A stretch of DNA of 7,320 nucleotides from Chloroflexota bacterium (GCA_028287725.1 JAQBPC010000463.1:1-7320), one strand, 5' to 3'. Positions 1 to 6,799 are shown, counted from the stretch's first letter. The notes: a model not told the origin generated them from the sequence alone. Numbers and translations: made by a program.

Positions 1-1054
1 GTTCGTGCTCTGGCAAGCCGGAGGCGCCCTCCTGAGCGAGGCTCGCGAGCAGCGTAACAATGAGTCGACGATGCACCGCGTTTTTCAGGCACTGCCGGCC
101 GGCATCGGCTGGTGGGCGGTTTTTGGAATCGTTCTGGTGTTTCTTGTCTGGTCCGCACGGACCGACTTCTTATATATCGTGCTCCTCGTTGCTGGGTTGT
201 ACGCGCTCCTGGCGCGCGTGCGCCAGGACGATCCCGAACCGCAAGCAGCTCTATTGCTTGCGATAGTCGGCATCGCGGTTCTGTTTGCCGGTGACTTCGC
301 ATACCTGCGCGACGTGTTCGACAATTCGCCGCTCTACCGCATGAACACGGTATTCAAGCTGATGTATCAAGCGTGGATTCTGCTCGCGATTGCAGCGCCA
401 TTTTCAGTCTTCCTGATCGGGAAATCTCTGCGAAAGCTTCAGTCGAGAGTTCCATACATCGTATGGTACGCCTCCGCGGTAGTCCTGGCCGTCGGGCTCG
501 CCGTGTATCCAATCGAGGGCGTCGCCAGCCAGGCACCTGCGATGCCATCGCCCAGCACACTTGACGGCCTTCAGTATGTGCGAGACGTCGCGCCTCACGA
601 GTACGCCGCTATTAACTGGGTGCGGCAGCACACGGCCCCGACCGACGTCGTAGCCGAAGCCTATGGCGGGGACTACTGGGTCAGTGGCCTTGATTCGTCG
701 CCGAATAAGATGTCCGCGCTGAGCGGCAGGCCGACTCTTATCGGATGGCCAGGGAGCCATGAGGCACTGTGGCGCGGAGATTTTGGCGGGGGAGCGGACG
801 CCGTAGCCGCTGGAGCAATGCTGACGCAGCGCGAAGGGGATGTACGAACTCTCTATACGTCGACCGATGCACAAACCGCAATCAAACTGATACGACAATA
901 TCGGATTGCCTACGTCTATGTCGGTCCATTCGAGCAGACAACCTATGGCGGAAGTCCAGCCGGTCTGCAAAAGTTCAAGACCTTCCTTGTGCCGGTTGTC
1001 CAGTTCCCATACGTTACTCTGTATAAAGTGCCGGCGTCGCTCCTTAAGGGGTAA
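1..1054 (+). CDS. DUF2298 (Chlor_Arch_YYY) multi-pass membrane protein, C-terminal part
   Basis: The 5' end lies outside the window: the frame is open from base 2 and ends at TAA 1052-1054, leaving about 351 residues of a protein that is usually much longer. The visible part has about five hydrophobic segments (roughly residues 32-52, 54-70, 80-98, 118-140 and 150-172), then a soluble C-terminal domain of about 170 residues. The family signature is the stretch around residues 113-127 (RMNTVFKLMYQAW), followed by AAINWVRQ, a GWPGSHEALWRG-like motif and AYVYVGPFEQ near the end. These are known landmarks of DUF2298 proteins, which resemble polytopic GT-C-like membrane enzymes but have no established reaction. 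It probably sits in the cytoplasmic membrane. It is followed by 163 bp before the dnaK promoter, so it is unlikely to belong to the chaperone operon. The family call is by motif recognition; no function is claimed. Confidence 0.82.
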   Translation, partial: FVLWQAGGALLSEAREQRNNESTMHRVFQALPAGIGWWAVFGIVLVFLVWSARTDFLYIVLLVAGLYALLARVRQDDPEPQAALLLAIVGIAVLFAGDFAYLRDVFDNSPLYRMNTVFKLMYQAWILLAIAAPFSVFLIGKSLRKLQSRVPYIVWYASAVVLAVGLAVYPIEGVASQAPAMPSPSTLDGLQYVRDVAPHEYAAINWVRQHTAPTDVVAEAYGGDYWVSGLDSSPNKMSALSGRPTLIGWPGSHEALWRGDFGGGADAVAAGAMLTQREGDVRTLYTSTDAQTAIKLIRQYRIAYVYVGPFEQTTYGGSPAGLQKFKTFLVPVVQFPYVTLYKVPASLLKG

Positions 1055-1216
1055 GGTGACGGTAGGCTGCTCCAATCAACCGAGGTGAGTCACAGGCACT
1101 CCTCTGGCGCCCGTGTCGATTGGGCGAGCTGTCTCGAGGGCTGAGTGCAGGCATTGCAGACGAGTTAGTATGCTACGTTGCACTTCCGCAGCTTCCACCT
1201 GATTCCCACGCTCATC

Positions 1217-1237
1217 CTTGACAAAGGGTGGCTCAAG
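1217..1237 (+). promoter_or_regulatory. HAIR-like operator (HspR binding site) overlapping the -35 box
   Basis: CTTGACA (1217-1223), a 7-bp spacer (1224-1230) and GCTCAAG (1231-1237) match the known HAIR consensus CTTGAGT-N7-ACTCAAG at 11 of 14 arm positions. The core CTTGA/TCAAG arms are exact and the spacing is exact. The left arm contains the -35 hexamer and the right arm lies in the promoter spacer, so a bound repressor would occlude RNA polymerase. The cognate HspR-type gene lies in the same run at 4262-4696, which makes autoregulation likely. Binding itself is inferred. Confidence 0.8.
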
Positions 1238-1246
1238 TTTTATACT
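1218..1246 (+). promoter_or_regulatory. sigma70-type promoter of the dnaK operon
   Basis: The -35 hexamer TTGACA (1218-1223) is a perfect consensus. It is followed by a 17-bp spacer (1224-1240) and the -10 hexamer TATACT (1241-1246, five of six). Transcription would start near 1252-1254, giving a leader of about 30 nt before the dnaK ATG at 1284. This is the only near-perfect promoter I see in the window. It shows that the operon is read by the housekeeping sigma factor, as expected for repressor-controlled rather than alternative-sigma-controlled heat-shock genes. Confidence 0.85.
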
Positions 1247-1270
1247 GACTCTGCGGCAGATTCCAGCTAA

Positions 1271-1274
1271 AGGA
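1271..1274 (+). promoter_or_regulatory. Ribosome binding site that sets the dnaK start
   Basis: AGGA at 1271-1274, within AAAGGAAG, lies 9 nt before ATG 1284. It decides against the upstream in-frame TTG at 1218, which is itself the first half of the -35 hexamer and lies upstream of the predicted transcription start. Confidence 0.8.
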
Positions 1275-1283
1275 AGACGACAT

Positions 1284-3056
1284 ATGGGTAGGGTGGTCGG
1301 GATCGACCTGGGGACCACAAACTCCGTGATCGCGACGGTTGAGGGTGGCGAACGCCTTGTCATTCCCAATATCGAAGGCAGTCGACTAACGCCTTCGGTT
1401 GTTGCCTTCACCAAGAAAGGCGAACGCTTGGTCGGGCAACTCGCCAAACGCCAAGCGGTTGTGAATCCCGAGCGCACCATCATGTCGATCAAACGGCTGA
1501 TGGGTACTGATCAACGCGTGTCCATCGACGATCGCCCGTATACTCCCCAGGAAATATCTGCCATCATCCTGCAAAAGCTCAAGCGGGATGCCGAGGTCTT
1601 TTTGGGCGGAGAAGTGACCGGTGCTGTTATCACTGTGCCGGCCTACTTTAATGACGCCCAGCGCCAGTCTACGAAAGATGCTGGGAGAATCTCAGGTCTC
1701 GAGATACTGCGCATTATTAATGAGCCGACCGCGGCCGCCCTCTCCTATGGTCTGGACAAGAAGCGCATGGAGACGATTCTGGTTTGGGACTTAGGAGGCG
1801 GCACGTTCGACGTATCAGTACTTGACGTCGGCGACGGCGTGTTCGAAGTAAAAGCGACATGCGGCGACACGAGGCTGGGCGGCGACGATTACGATATCAA
1901 GATAGTCGAATACCTTGCCGAGCAGTTTATGCAGGAGTACGGTATCGATTTGACCAAGGAGCGGGAGGCGCTTCAACGTCTTCTAGATGCCGCGGAACGC
2001 GCCAAGGTCGAGCTGTCGTCGGTGGTCAGCACCACCATTAACCTTCCTTTCATTACATCCGATGCGAACGGACCAAAGCATCTCGATCAGGAGCTCACCA
2101 GGGCAAAGTTCGAGGAGCTGACACGTGAGCTCACCTATCGATGCATGCGTCCGTTCCGTCAGGCACTTTCCGACGCGCAAATAAACGAAGACGAGATCAA
2201 CGAAGTTATTCTGGTCGGCGGCTCAACTCGTATGCCGGTGATTCAGCAACTCGTCCAGCAGCTTACAGGCAAAGTACCGCACCAGGGCGTGAATCCCGAT
2301 GAGGTAGTGGCGCTGGGGGCTTCGGTCCAGGCTAGTATCTTGACCGGTGAGCTGAAAAACGTGGTGCTGTTGGACGTGACGCCGTTGTCGCTCGGGGTCG
2401 AGACGGTCGGCGGTGTGTTCACCAAGCTGATAAACCGCAACACGACCATTCCGACCAAGCGGAGCGAGATATTCACAACCGGCCAGGACAATCAGATTGG
2501 CGTGGATATTCACGTGCTGCAGGGCGAGCGGGAAATGGCCCAGGACAACCAACCACTGGGTCACTTCAATCTTGACGGCATCGATCCAGCTCCCGCTGGG
2601 GAACCGCAGATCGAAGTCACATTCGATATAGATCACAACGGCATCGTCAGTGCCTCCGCACGCGACCTTGCTACGGGCCACGCTCAGCAGATAACCATTA
2701 CGGCGTCGACAAATCTGAGCATGGGTGAGGTAGACAGGCTGGTCGAAGAGGCGTCGGACTTTGCCCGCCAAGATATTCTGAAGAGACAGCAGGCAGAGCA
2801 GCTTAACAGCGCTCAGAGCTTGCTCTTCCGGGCGAATCGCCTTCTTGAGACACAATCAATCACGGATGATCGCGAGCGAGCCGCTATTGTGGACGCTGCC
2901 ACGGAACTCAAAGCATTTCTGGACATTGGGGACTTTGACGGATTGCGCAATGCATTGCAGCGTCTTGAAATACTCCTGCCCAACGCGGTCGAAGCGCTGG
3001 CAGTTGGACGGCTGGATGGTGGCTCGTTCGGACGCGAGGTAAGGTCGAGGGAGTAA
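1284..3056 (+). CDS. dnaK: Molecular chaperone DnaK (Hsp70)
   Basis: Cytoplasmic ATP-driven Hsp70 chaperone of 590 residues that binds exposed hydrophobic peptides and works with a J-protein and a nucleotide exchange factor. The ATPase domain shows phosphate motif 1 (IDLGTTNS, residues 7-14), phosphate motif 2 (DLGGGTFD, 169-176) and the adenosine-site motif LVGGSTRMP (310-318). The linker VLLDVTP (361-367) leads to the beta substrate-binding domain, which contains QIEVTFDIDHNGIVSASA-type sequence, and then to a helical lid. The ATPase domain lacks the roughly 25-residue insert of proteobacterial DnaK. The protein is somewhat shorter than the usual 610-640 residues: it ends in REVRSRE without the usual Gly/Ala-rich linker and acidic tail. 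The start is ATG 1284, with a good ribosome site, and the protein begins MGRVVGIDLGTT as expected. It is the first gene of the HspR-controlled run, followed 66 bp later by dnaJ. In Streptomyces, DnaK is also the co-repressor of HspR; the same role here is inferred. Confidence 0.97.
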   Translation: MGRVVGIDLGTTNSVIATVEGGERLVIPNIEGSRLTPSVVAFTKKGERLVGQLAKRQAVVNPERTIMSIKRLMGTDQRVSIDDRPYTPQEISAIILQKLKRDAEVFLGGEVTGAVITVPAYFNDAQRQSTKDAGRISGLEILRIINEPTAAALSYGLDKKRMETILVWDLGGGTFDVSVLDVGDGVFEVKATCGDTRLGGDDYDIKIVEYLAEQFMQEYGIDLTKEREALQRLLDAAERAKVELSSVVSTTINLPFITSDANGPKHLDQELTRAKFEELTRELTYRCMRPFRQALSDAQINEDEINEVILVGGSTRMPVIQQLVQQLTGKVPHQGVNPDEVVALGASVQASILTGELKNVVLLDVTPLSLGVETVGGVFTKLINRNTTIPTKRSEIFTTGQDNQIGVDIHVLQGEREMAQDNQPLGHFNLDGIDPAPAGEPQIEVTFDIDHNGIVSASARDLATGHAQQITITASTNLSMGEVDRLVEEASDFARQDILKRQQAEQLNSAQSLLFRANRLLETQSITDDRERAAIVDAATELKAFLDIGDFDGLRNALQRLEILLPNAVEALAVGRLDGGSFGREVRSRE

Positions 3057-3111
3057 GCGGCGTGCGATTCCTCAGTCACTGTACATCGAATGTTCGGTGT
3101 GCCCGCTTGCT

Positions 3112-3117
3112 GGTGAG
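3112..3117 (+). promoter_or_regulatory. dnaJ ribosome binding site
   Basis: GGTGAG at 3112-3117 lies 5 nt before ATG 3123 and fixes the start of the J-protein, which begins with the expected MEYRDYYKVLGV. The 66-bp gap between dnaK and dnaJ holds no recognisable promoter or HAIR element. Confidence 0.65.
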
Positions 3118-3122
3118 AAACA

Positions 3123-4151
3123 ATGGAATATAGGGACTATTACAAGGTACTGGGCGTGGCAAAGGATGCCCCGTCTGAGGACGTTAACAAAGCGTATCGG
3201 AAGCTCGCGCGTAAATATCATCCAGACCTTAATCCGGGCGACAAGACAGCCGAATCCCGATTTAAGGAAATCAATGAAGCGCACGAGGTTCTTACCGACC
3301 CGGATAAGCGCCAGAAGTACGACCAGCTGGGGTCGAACTGGAATCGACCGGGGTTCGATATGCATTCATATGGGCGTGGCGGCGCACGCCAGCGCACACG
3401 TCCCGCGGGCGACGCGACGGGTGCTGCCGGCGCCGAAAGCTTCAGCGACTTCTTTCAGAGCATTTTTGGCCAGGCCGGCGCCAAGGCGGCAGGCCGCACG
3501 GCGACGGCGACACGTCCTCGTCGGGGCGACGATATCGAGCAGCAAGTCGAAGTATCGCTCGAAGAGGCCTTTGCCGGTGGACAGCGGATGTTCACGTTGA
3601 CAGGCCAGGATCGCTGCCCTCGCTGCGGCGGCTCAGGGCTCGATGCGGACGGGAAGACCTGCACGAATTGCAAGGGAACGGGCTGGACCACCTTCTCGCG
3701 GCGCATTGAAGTAAAGATCCCCGCTGGTGTGCGAGATGGATCACGCATACGTATCGCCGGTGAAGGTAATCCGGGCGCGGGAACCGGACCCCGCGGCGAT
3801 CTCTACCTTGTTGTCATGCTCAAGCCACATCCAAAGTTCCGGCGTGAAGACGATAACCTCCTCGAGGACCTCGACGTGCCATACACAACCTTGGTGCTCG
3901 GTGGGGAAGTTCTCGTACCAACGGTCAAAGGCAAGTTGCTTTTGAAGGTGCCGGCGGGCACAGCAAACGGAAAGCAGTTCCGCCTTGCCGGGCAAGGTAT
4001 GCCGCGACTGAAAGACGGTACGCGCGGCGATCTGATGGTGAAACTCTATGCGGTGCTACCGGGCACGGCAGGTTCGCCGCTTAGCAGCCGTGAACGGGAA
4101 TTGTTCACCGAGCTCGCTGGTATGAGCGGTCAGCAGGCTGCCAGCTCATGA
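3123..4151 (+). CDS. dnaJ: DnaJ-type co-chaperone with a single pair of CxxCxGxG motifs
   Basis: Hsp40 co-chaperone of 342 residues that stimulates DnaK ATP hydrolysis and delivers substrates. The J-domain covers about residues 4-70 with the essential HPD at 33-35. A short Gly-containing linker (about 71-135) includes FSDFFQSIFG, typical of DnaJ/CbpA proteins. The C-terminal peptide-binding domains run from about 136 to 330. Within the first of these are only two zinc motifs, CPRCGGSG (165-172) and CTNCKGTG (180-187). Classical DnaJ has four such motifs forming two zinc centres, so this protein probably binds one zinc ion and is intermediate between type I DnaJ and type II CbpA. All four cysteines of the remaining pair are intact and the reading frame is continuous, so it is not a broken gene. 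It sits between dnaK and hspR, where a DnaJ is expected. I use dnaJ for position and architecture; a cbpA-like name would be equally defensible. Confidence 0.93.
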   Translation: MEYRDYYKVLGVAKDAPSEDVNKAYRKLARKYHPDLNPGDKTAESRFKEINEAHEVLTDPDKRQKYDQLGSNWNRPGFDMHSYGRGGARQRTRPAGDATGAAGAESFSDFFQSIFGQAGAKAAGRTATATRPRRGDDIEQQVEVSLEEAFAGGQRMFTLTGQDRCPRCGGSGLDADGKTCTNCKGTGWTTFSRRIEVKIPAGVRDGSRIRIAGEGNPGAGTGPRGDLYLVVMLKPHPKFRREDDNLLEDLDVPYTTLVLGGEVLVPTVKGKLLLKVPAGTANGKQFRLAGQGMPRLKDGTRGDLMVKLYAVLPGTAGSPLSSRERELFTELAGMSGQQAASS

Positions 4152-4261
4152 CGAATGCTTGCGCCGCTGCTCGCTGAACGCGAAATCGGGCCCGTCTAAG
4201 TCGCAGATTCGTCTGCTTGATACTGGTACGCTACGGGAAGGGAGCGCGCTGCGCAGGGAGA

Positions 4262-4696
4262 ATGGATATCACAATGCAGACACTTATACGCGAATCGGAA
4301 AGGGAAATGGAGGAGCGACCTTTAGGCTTGCGCTTTACCATCAGGGTCGCGGCCGAGGCTGTTAATGTACATCAACAGACGCTCCGACATTACGAGCGAC
4401 TTGGCTTAATAAATCCCCATAGGGGTACCGGTCGAATACGGTACTACACGCAGAAGGATATCGAACGCTTGCGGCTCATTCGCCGTCTCATGGACGAGCT
4501 CAAAGTGAACCTGGCAGGCGTCGAAGTCATTCTGAATATGACCGAGCGCATGGAGGCTCTGCAGCGGGAAATTGCCGAGCGCCAGGAGCGAATGCGCGAG
4601 GCATATGAGGTAGAGATCGATCAGCTGCGGACTGAATATGAATCCGAGATTGGTCGTCTGAAGGACATTATTCGCCGCGTCACCGCACAAGCCTGA
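4262..4696 (+). CDS. hspR: HspR-type MerR-family heat-shock repressor
   Basis: DNA-binding repressor of chaperone genes, 144 residues from ATG 4262. The N-terminal MerR-type winged helix-turn-helix contains IRVAAEAVNVHQQTLRHYE (about residues 27-45), followed by RLGLINPHR and a wing around RIRYY (58-62). This pattern (VAAE, then H-x-QTLR-x-Y, then RLGL) is typical of HspR. The stretch NLAGVEVIL that follows also matches HspR. Residues 93-144 are charged and heptad-like and probably form a coiled coil, longer than the short tail I expect in actinobacterial HspR. No sensor cysteines of metal or redox MerR proteins are seen. The start is uncertain. ATG 4262 has no well-spaced ribosome site, ATG 4274 has GGGAG 13 nt upstream, and ATG 4307 has GGAA 6 nt upstream. 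All three keep the whole DNA-binding domain. The likely target is the HAIR-like site at 1217-1237. Confidence 0.9.
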   Translation: MDITMQTLIRESEREMEERPLGLRFTIRVAAEAVNVHQQTLRHYERLGLINPHRGTGRIRYYTQKDIERLRLIRRLMDELKVNLAGVEVILNMTERMEALQREIAERQERMREAYEVEIDQLRTEYESEIGRLKDIIRRVTAQA

Positions 4697-4773
4697 GCAG
4701 TGGTTCCGGCACGGCGCGATTGCGCCCTACGTTTCGTCCAGTGGAATCGACATCGCTCTAGCGGTCGGAAGTA

Positions 4774-5565
4774 ATGCATCGATCTCCGAAGTTCCGTCCA
4801 GGCAATCGCGCCGCGGCGTTTATAGCGCTCATACTCGCAGCTATTGTCCTCACCATCATAGGTCCATTTGCCCTCGCCGGCGCCACGCATAATCCGCTTT
4901 GGATCGCCGTTCCGGTTTTCCTGACGCTGCTCTACGTTGCGGCGCGCGAGGCCCCGCGTTGCCTCGCGTTCTATCGCTCTCTCTGGCCCAGGGATTGGCT
5001 ACCGGCTCTCGGCTATGCCGCGATTGCCCTCGTCGTAACGAGCGGAGTTGCGCTGCTGTTGAGCGCTGCCCCAGCCGCCAGCCCATTGAACTGGAGCCTC
5101 GGCAACGCTTTTAATGTCGGTGGAGACGCCGGCATGAATGGGTTTACCATTCCGTTTACCAACCCGCTGCTGGCGATCGTCTATGCGCCGGCATCGCTGC
5201 TCGCACTACCGCTGCTCGCGTGGATCGAGGAGGATCTATTCCGGCGCGGTACGACAGGCGTTGCATCTGCTACTCGTCGAAGCGCGCTCTTCGGAATTAT
5301 GCACCTCACAGCAGGTGTCACGCTGGGAGCGTGCATTGCGCTTGCATGCGCAGGCTATATTTTCACCATCGTCTATTGGCGTGCCTTGCGCGATAGCCAT
5401 CGTCAATCGCGCACTGCCAACCTCCCTCGATGGGTTCAAACCCGCCTCTTCCCGGTCAACAACGGCAATCGAGTTGACCAGCAATATGCGACGTATAGAT
5501 CGACCCAGGCACACCTGGTCTACAATGCAATCGGGGTCTGCGCCATACTACTGCTTTCCATCTGA
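4774..5565 (+). CDS. CPBP-family intramembrane glutamic protease
   Basis: Polytopic membrane protein of 263 residues carrying the three motifs that define CPBP (Abi/Rce1-like) intramembrane proteases. These are EExxxR as EEDLFR (residues 152-157), FxxxH as FGIMH (173-177) and HxxxN as HLVYN (247-251). In this family the second glutamate region and the two histidines form the active site inside the membrane. Hydrophobic segments are near 13-35, 42-58, 75-96, 127-150, 172-200 and 250-263. A polar stretch of about 45 residues (202-246) separates the second and third motifs, longer than I expect for the family. The ORF cannot extend far upstream, as an in-frame stop lies at 4759-4761, and the ribosome site (GGA, 4767-4769) is weak. 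It starts 77 bp after hspR with no clear promoter, so it may be co-transcribed with the chaperone genes. The substrate is unknown. Confidence 0.82.
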   Translation: MHRSPKFRPGNRAAAFIALILAAIVLTIIGPFALAGATHNPLWIAVPVFLTLLYVAAREAPRCLAFYRSLWPRDWLPALGYAAIALVVTSGVALLLSAAPAASPLNWSLGNAFNVGGDAGMNGFTIPFTNPLLAIVYAPASLLALPLLAWIEEDLFRRGTTGVASATRRSALFGIMHLTAGVTLGACIALACAGYIFTIVYWRALRDSHRQSRTANLPRWVQTRLFPVNNGNRVDQQYATYRSTQAHLVYNAIGVCAILLLSI

Positions 5566-5595
5566 TCTATTCTCATCCACCAAGCTGAACTGATT

Positions 5596-5599
5596 GGAG
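5596..5599 (+). promoter_or_regulatory. Ribosome binding site that sets the cysteine-ligase start
   Basis: GGAG at 5596-5599 lies 6 nt before ATG 5606. It favours this ATG over the in-frame TTG at 5594, which overlaps the ribosome site itself. Confidence 0.75.
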
Positions 5600-5605
5600 C
5601 GCTCG

Positions 5606-6799
5606 ATGCGACTGTACAATACGATGTCACGAACAAAGGACGAGTTTGAAGCCGGGCCGGTAGTTGCCCTCTACGTCTGTGGCGTGACACCGTACGACAC
5701 CACGCACCTTGGGCACGCGTTCAGCTATGCAGCGTTCGACGTACTTATCCGTACACTGCGGTATTTGGGCCACGAAGTTCGCTACACGCAGAATGTTACG
5801 GACATCGACGACGACATTTTAAAGCGATCCAAATCGATAGGCGTGCCCTGGGACGAATTGGGCCGGGAACAAACGGAGCTGTTCCAGCGTGATATGTCTG
5901 ACCTGAACGTTCTACCTCCGACGCATTATCCTCGGGCAACGGAGGAGATCCCCGGCATGGTGGGCATGATTCAACAGCTGGTCGAGCAGGGGAATGCCTA
6001 CCAGGTCGGCAGTCAGGTGTATTTTGCCGCGGCTACCGCACCAAACTTTGGCATGCTCGCGCGCCTGCCTCGCGAAGAGATGCTCAAGCGATTCGAAGAT
6101 ACCGGGGATTCGCCAAATAATCCCGAAAAACGGGACAAGTTGGACTTTCTGCTGTGGAAGGGATCTGGGGAAGGGGAACCGAGCTGGGATAGTCCCTGGG
6201 GAGCGGGGAGGCCTGGATGGCATATTGAGTGTTCGACTATGGCCGTACGGTATCTTGGGCCTCGAATCGACATCCATGGCGGCGGCGATGACCTGATCTT
6301 TCCACATCACAGTTGTGAGATTGCTCAGAGCGAACAGGCCACAGGACAGGCGCCATTCTCGCGCATCTGGATGCACAATGGCGTTGCCCGGCTCGACGGC
6401 GTAAAGATGAGCAAGTCACTCGGGAATTTGGTCATGGTTCGTGAGCTGCTTGGCCGCTTCTCACCCGATGCCATTCGGCTCTATTTGCTGCGCCACCATT
6501 ATCGAGACTCCTTCGACTACGACGAGAAGGAACTTGTTCGTGCGGCCAATGATGCGGCGTTATTGCAACGGCGTGTGGAAAAAATCGGCGCGGACGATGA
6601 CGTAACCGTGGATTCCGATCAGTTGCCGCAGGGTGTGAAAGTGGCGCGCCGCCTGTGCATCGCAGCCCTTGTGGACGACCTAAACACGCCTGACGCTACG
6701 CGTGCAATGATGGAACTTGCAACGATCGACGGGGATGAGGCCGGCATAATATTGCGGCAGCTTGCGGGCGTGATGGGTTTACGACTGCGCCGGTCCTAA
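5606..6799 (+). CDS. Cysteinyl-tRNA synthetase-like ligase (short; CysS/MshC family)
   Basis: Class I aminoacyl-tRNA-synthetase fold enzyme of 397 residues that activates cysteine with ATP. Visible motifs are CGVTPYD (25-31), the HIGH-like HLGH (34-37), GWHIECS with C209, HGGGDDLIFPHH ending at H234-H235, E238, and KMSKS (267-271). C25, C209, H234 and E238 correspond to the four zinc ligands of E. coli CysRS that discriminate cysteine. The protein is about 60 residues shorter than E. coli CysRS (461), all of it missing from the C-terminal anticodon-binding part. In length and in the TPYD-THLGHA motif it resembles MshC, the mycothiol cysteine ligase of Actinobacteria (about 410 residues). The retained E238 position favours a CysRS. 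The product is therefore either a C-terminally short CysRS, the likelier reading in a non-actinobacterium, or a ligase that attaches cysteine to a small molecule. It starts 40 bp after the protease gene, possibly in the same transcript. Confidence 0.87.
   Translation: MRLYNTMSRTKDEFEAGPVVALYVCGVTPYDTTHLGHAFSYAAFDVLIRTLRYLGHEVRYTQNVTDIDDDILKRSKSIGVPWDELGREQTELFQRDMSDLNVLPPTHYPRATEEIPGMVGMIQQLVEQGNAYQVGSQVYFAAATAPNFGMLARLPREEMLKRFEDTGDSPNNPEKRDKLDFLLWKGSGEGEPSWDSPWGAGRPGWHIECSTMAVRYLGPRIDIHGGGDDLIFPHHSCEIAQSEQATGQAPFSRIWMHNGVARLDGVKMSKSLGNLVMVRELLGRFSPDAIRLYLLRHHYRDSFDYDEKELVRAANDAALLQRRVEKIGADDDVTVDSDQLPQGVKVARRLCIAALVDDLNTPDATRAMMELATIDGDEAGIILRQLAGVMGLRLRRS

Noticed and set aside
404..1075. 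Long minus-strand ORF of 223 residues
   Set aside because: It is antisense to the DUF2298 coding region, its translation resembles no family, and it is a shadow of a high-GC gene.
1055..1216. CIRCE element (HrcA site) or small gene upstream of dnaK
   Set aside because: No TTAGCACTC / GAGTGCTAA pair is present, and no convincing reading frame or RNA gene is seen; only weak short inverted repeats near 1081-1103.
1218..1283. Longer DnaK beginning at TTG 1218
   Set aside because: The TTG is part of the -35 hexamer TTGACA and lies upstream of the predicted transcription start. ATG 1284 has a proper ribosome site and gives the canonical DnaK N-terminus.
2223..2855. Long minus-strand ORF of 210 residues
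   Set aside because: It is antisense to the DnaK substrate-binding region, with no recognisable motif or ribosome site.
4217..4245. Internal promoter for hspR with -35-like TTGATA at 4217
   Set aside because: No -10-like hexamer lies 16-18 bp downstream; the region there is GGGAGC-like.
4713..4726. GGCGC-GATT-GCGCC hairpin after hspR as terminator
   Set aside because: The stem is only 5 bp and is not followed by a T-run; it is too weak to call a terminator.
5432..5443. tRNA T-arm-like GGGTTCAAACCC
   Set aside because: It lies inside the protease coding frame, and no acceptor, D-arm or anticodon arm can be built around it.
5568..5573. TATTCT as -10 box for the cysteine ligase
   Set aside because: No -35-like hexamer lies at 16-18 bp upstream, so a separate promoter is not supported.
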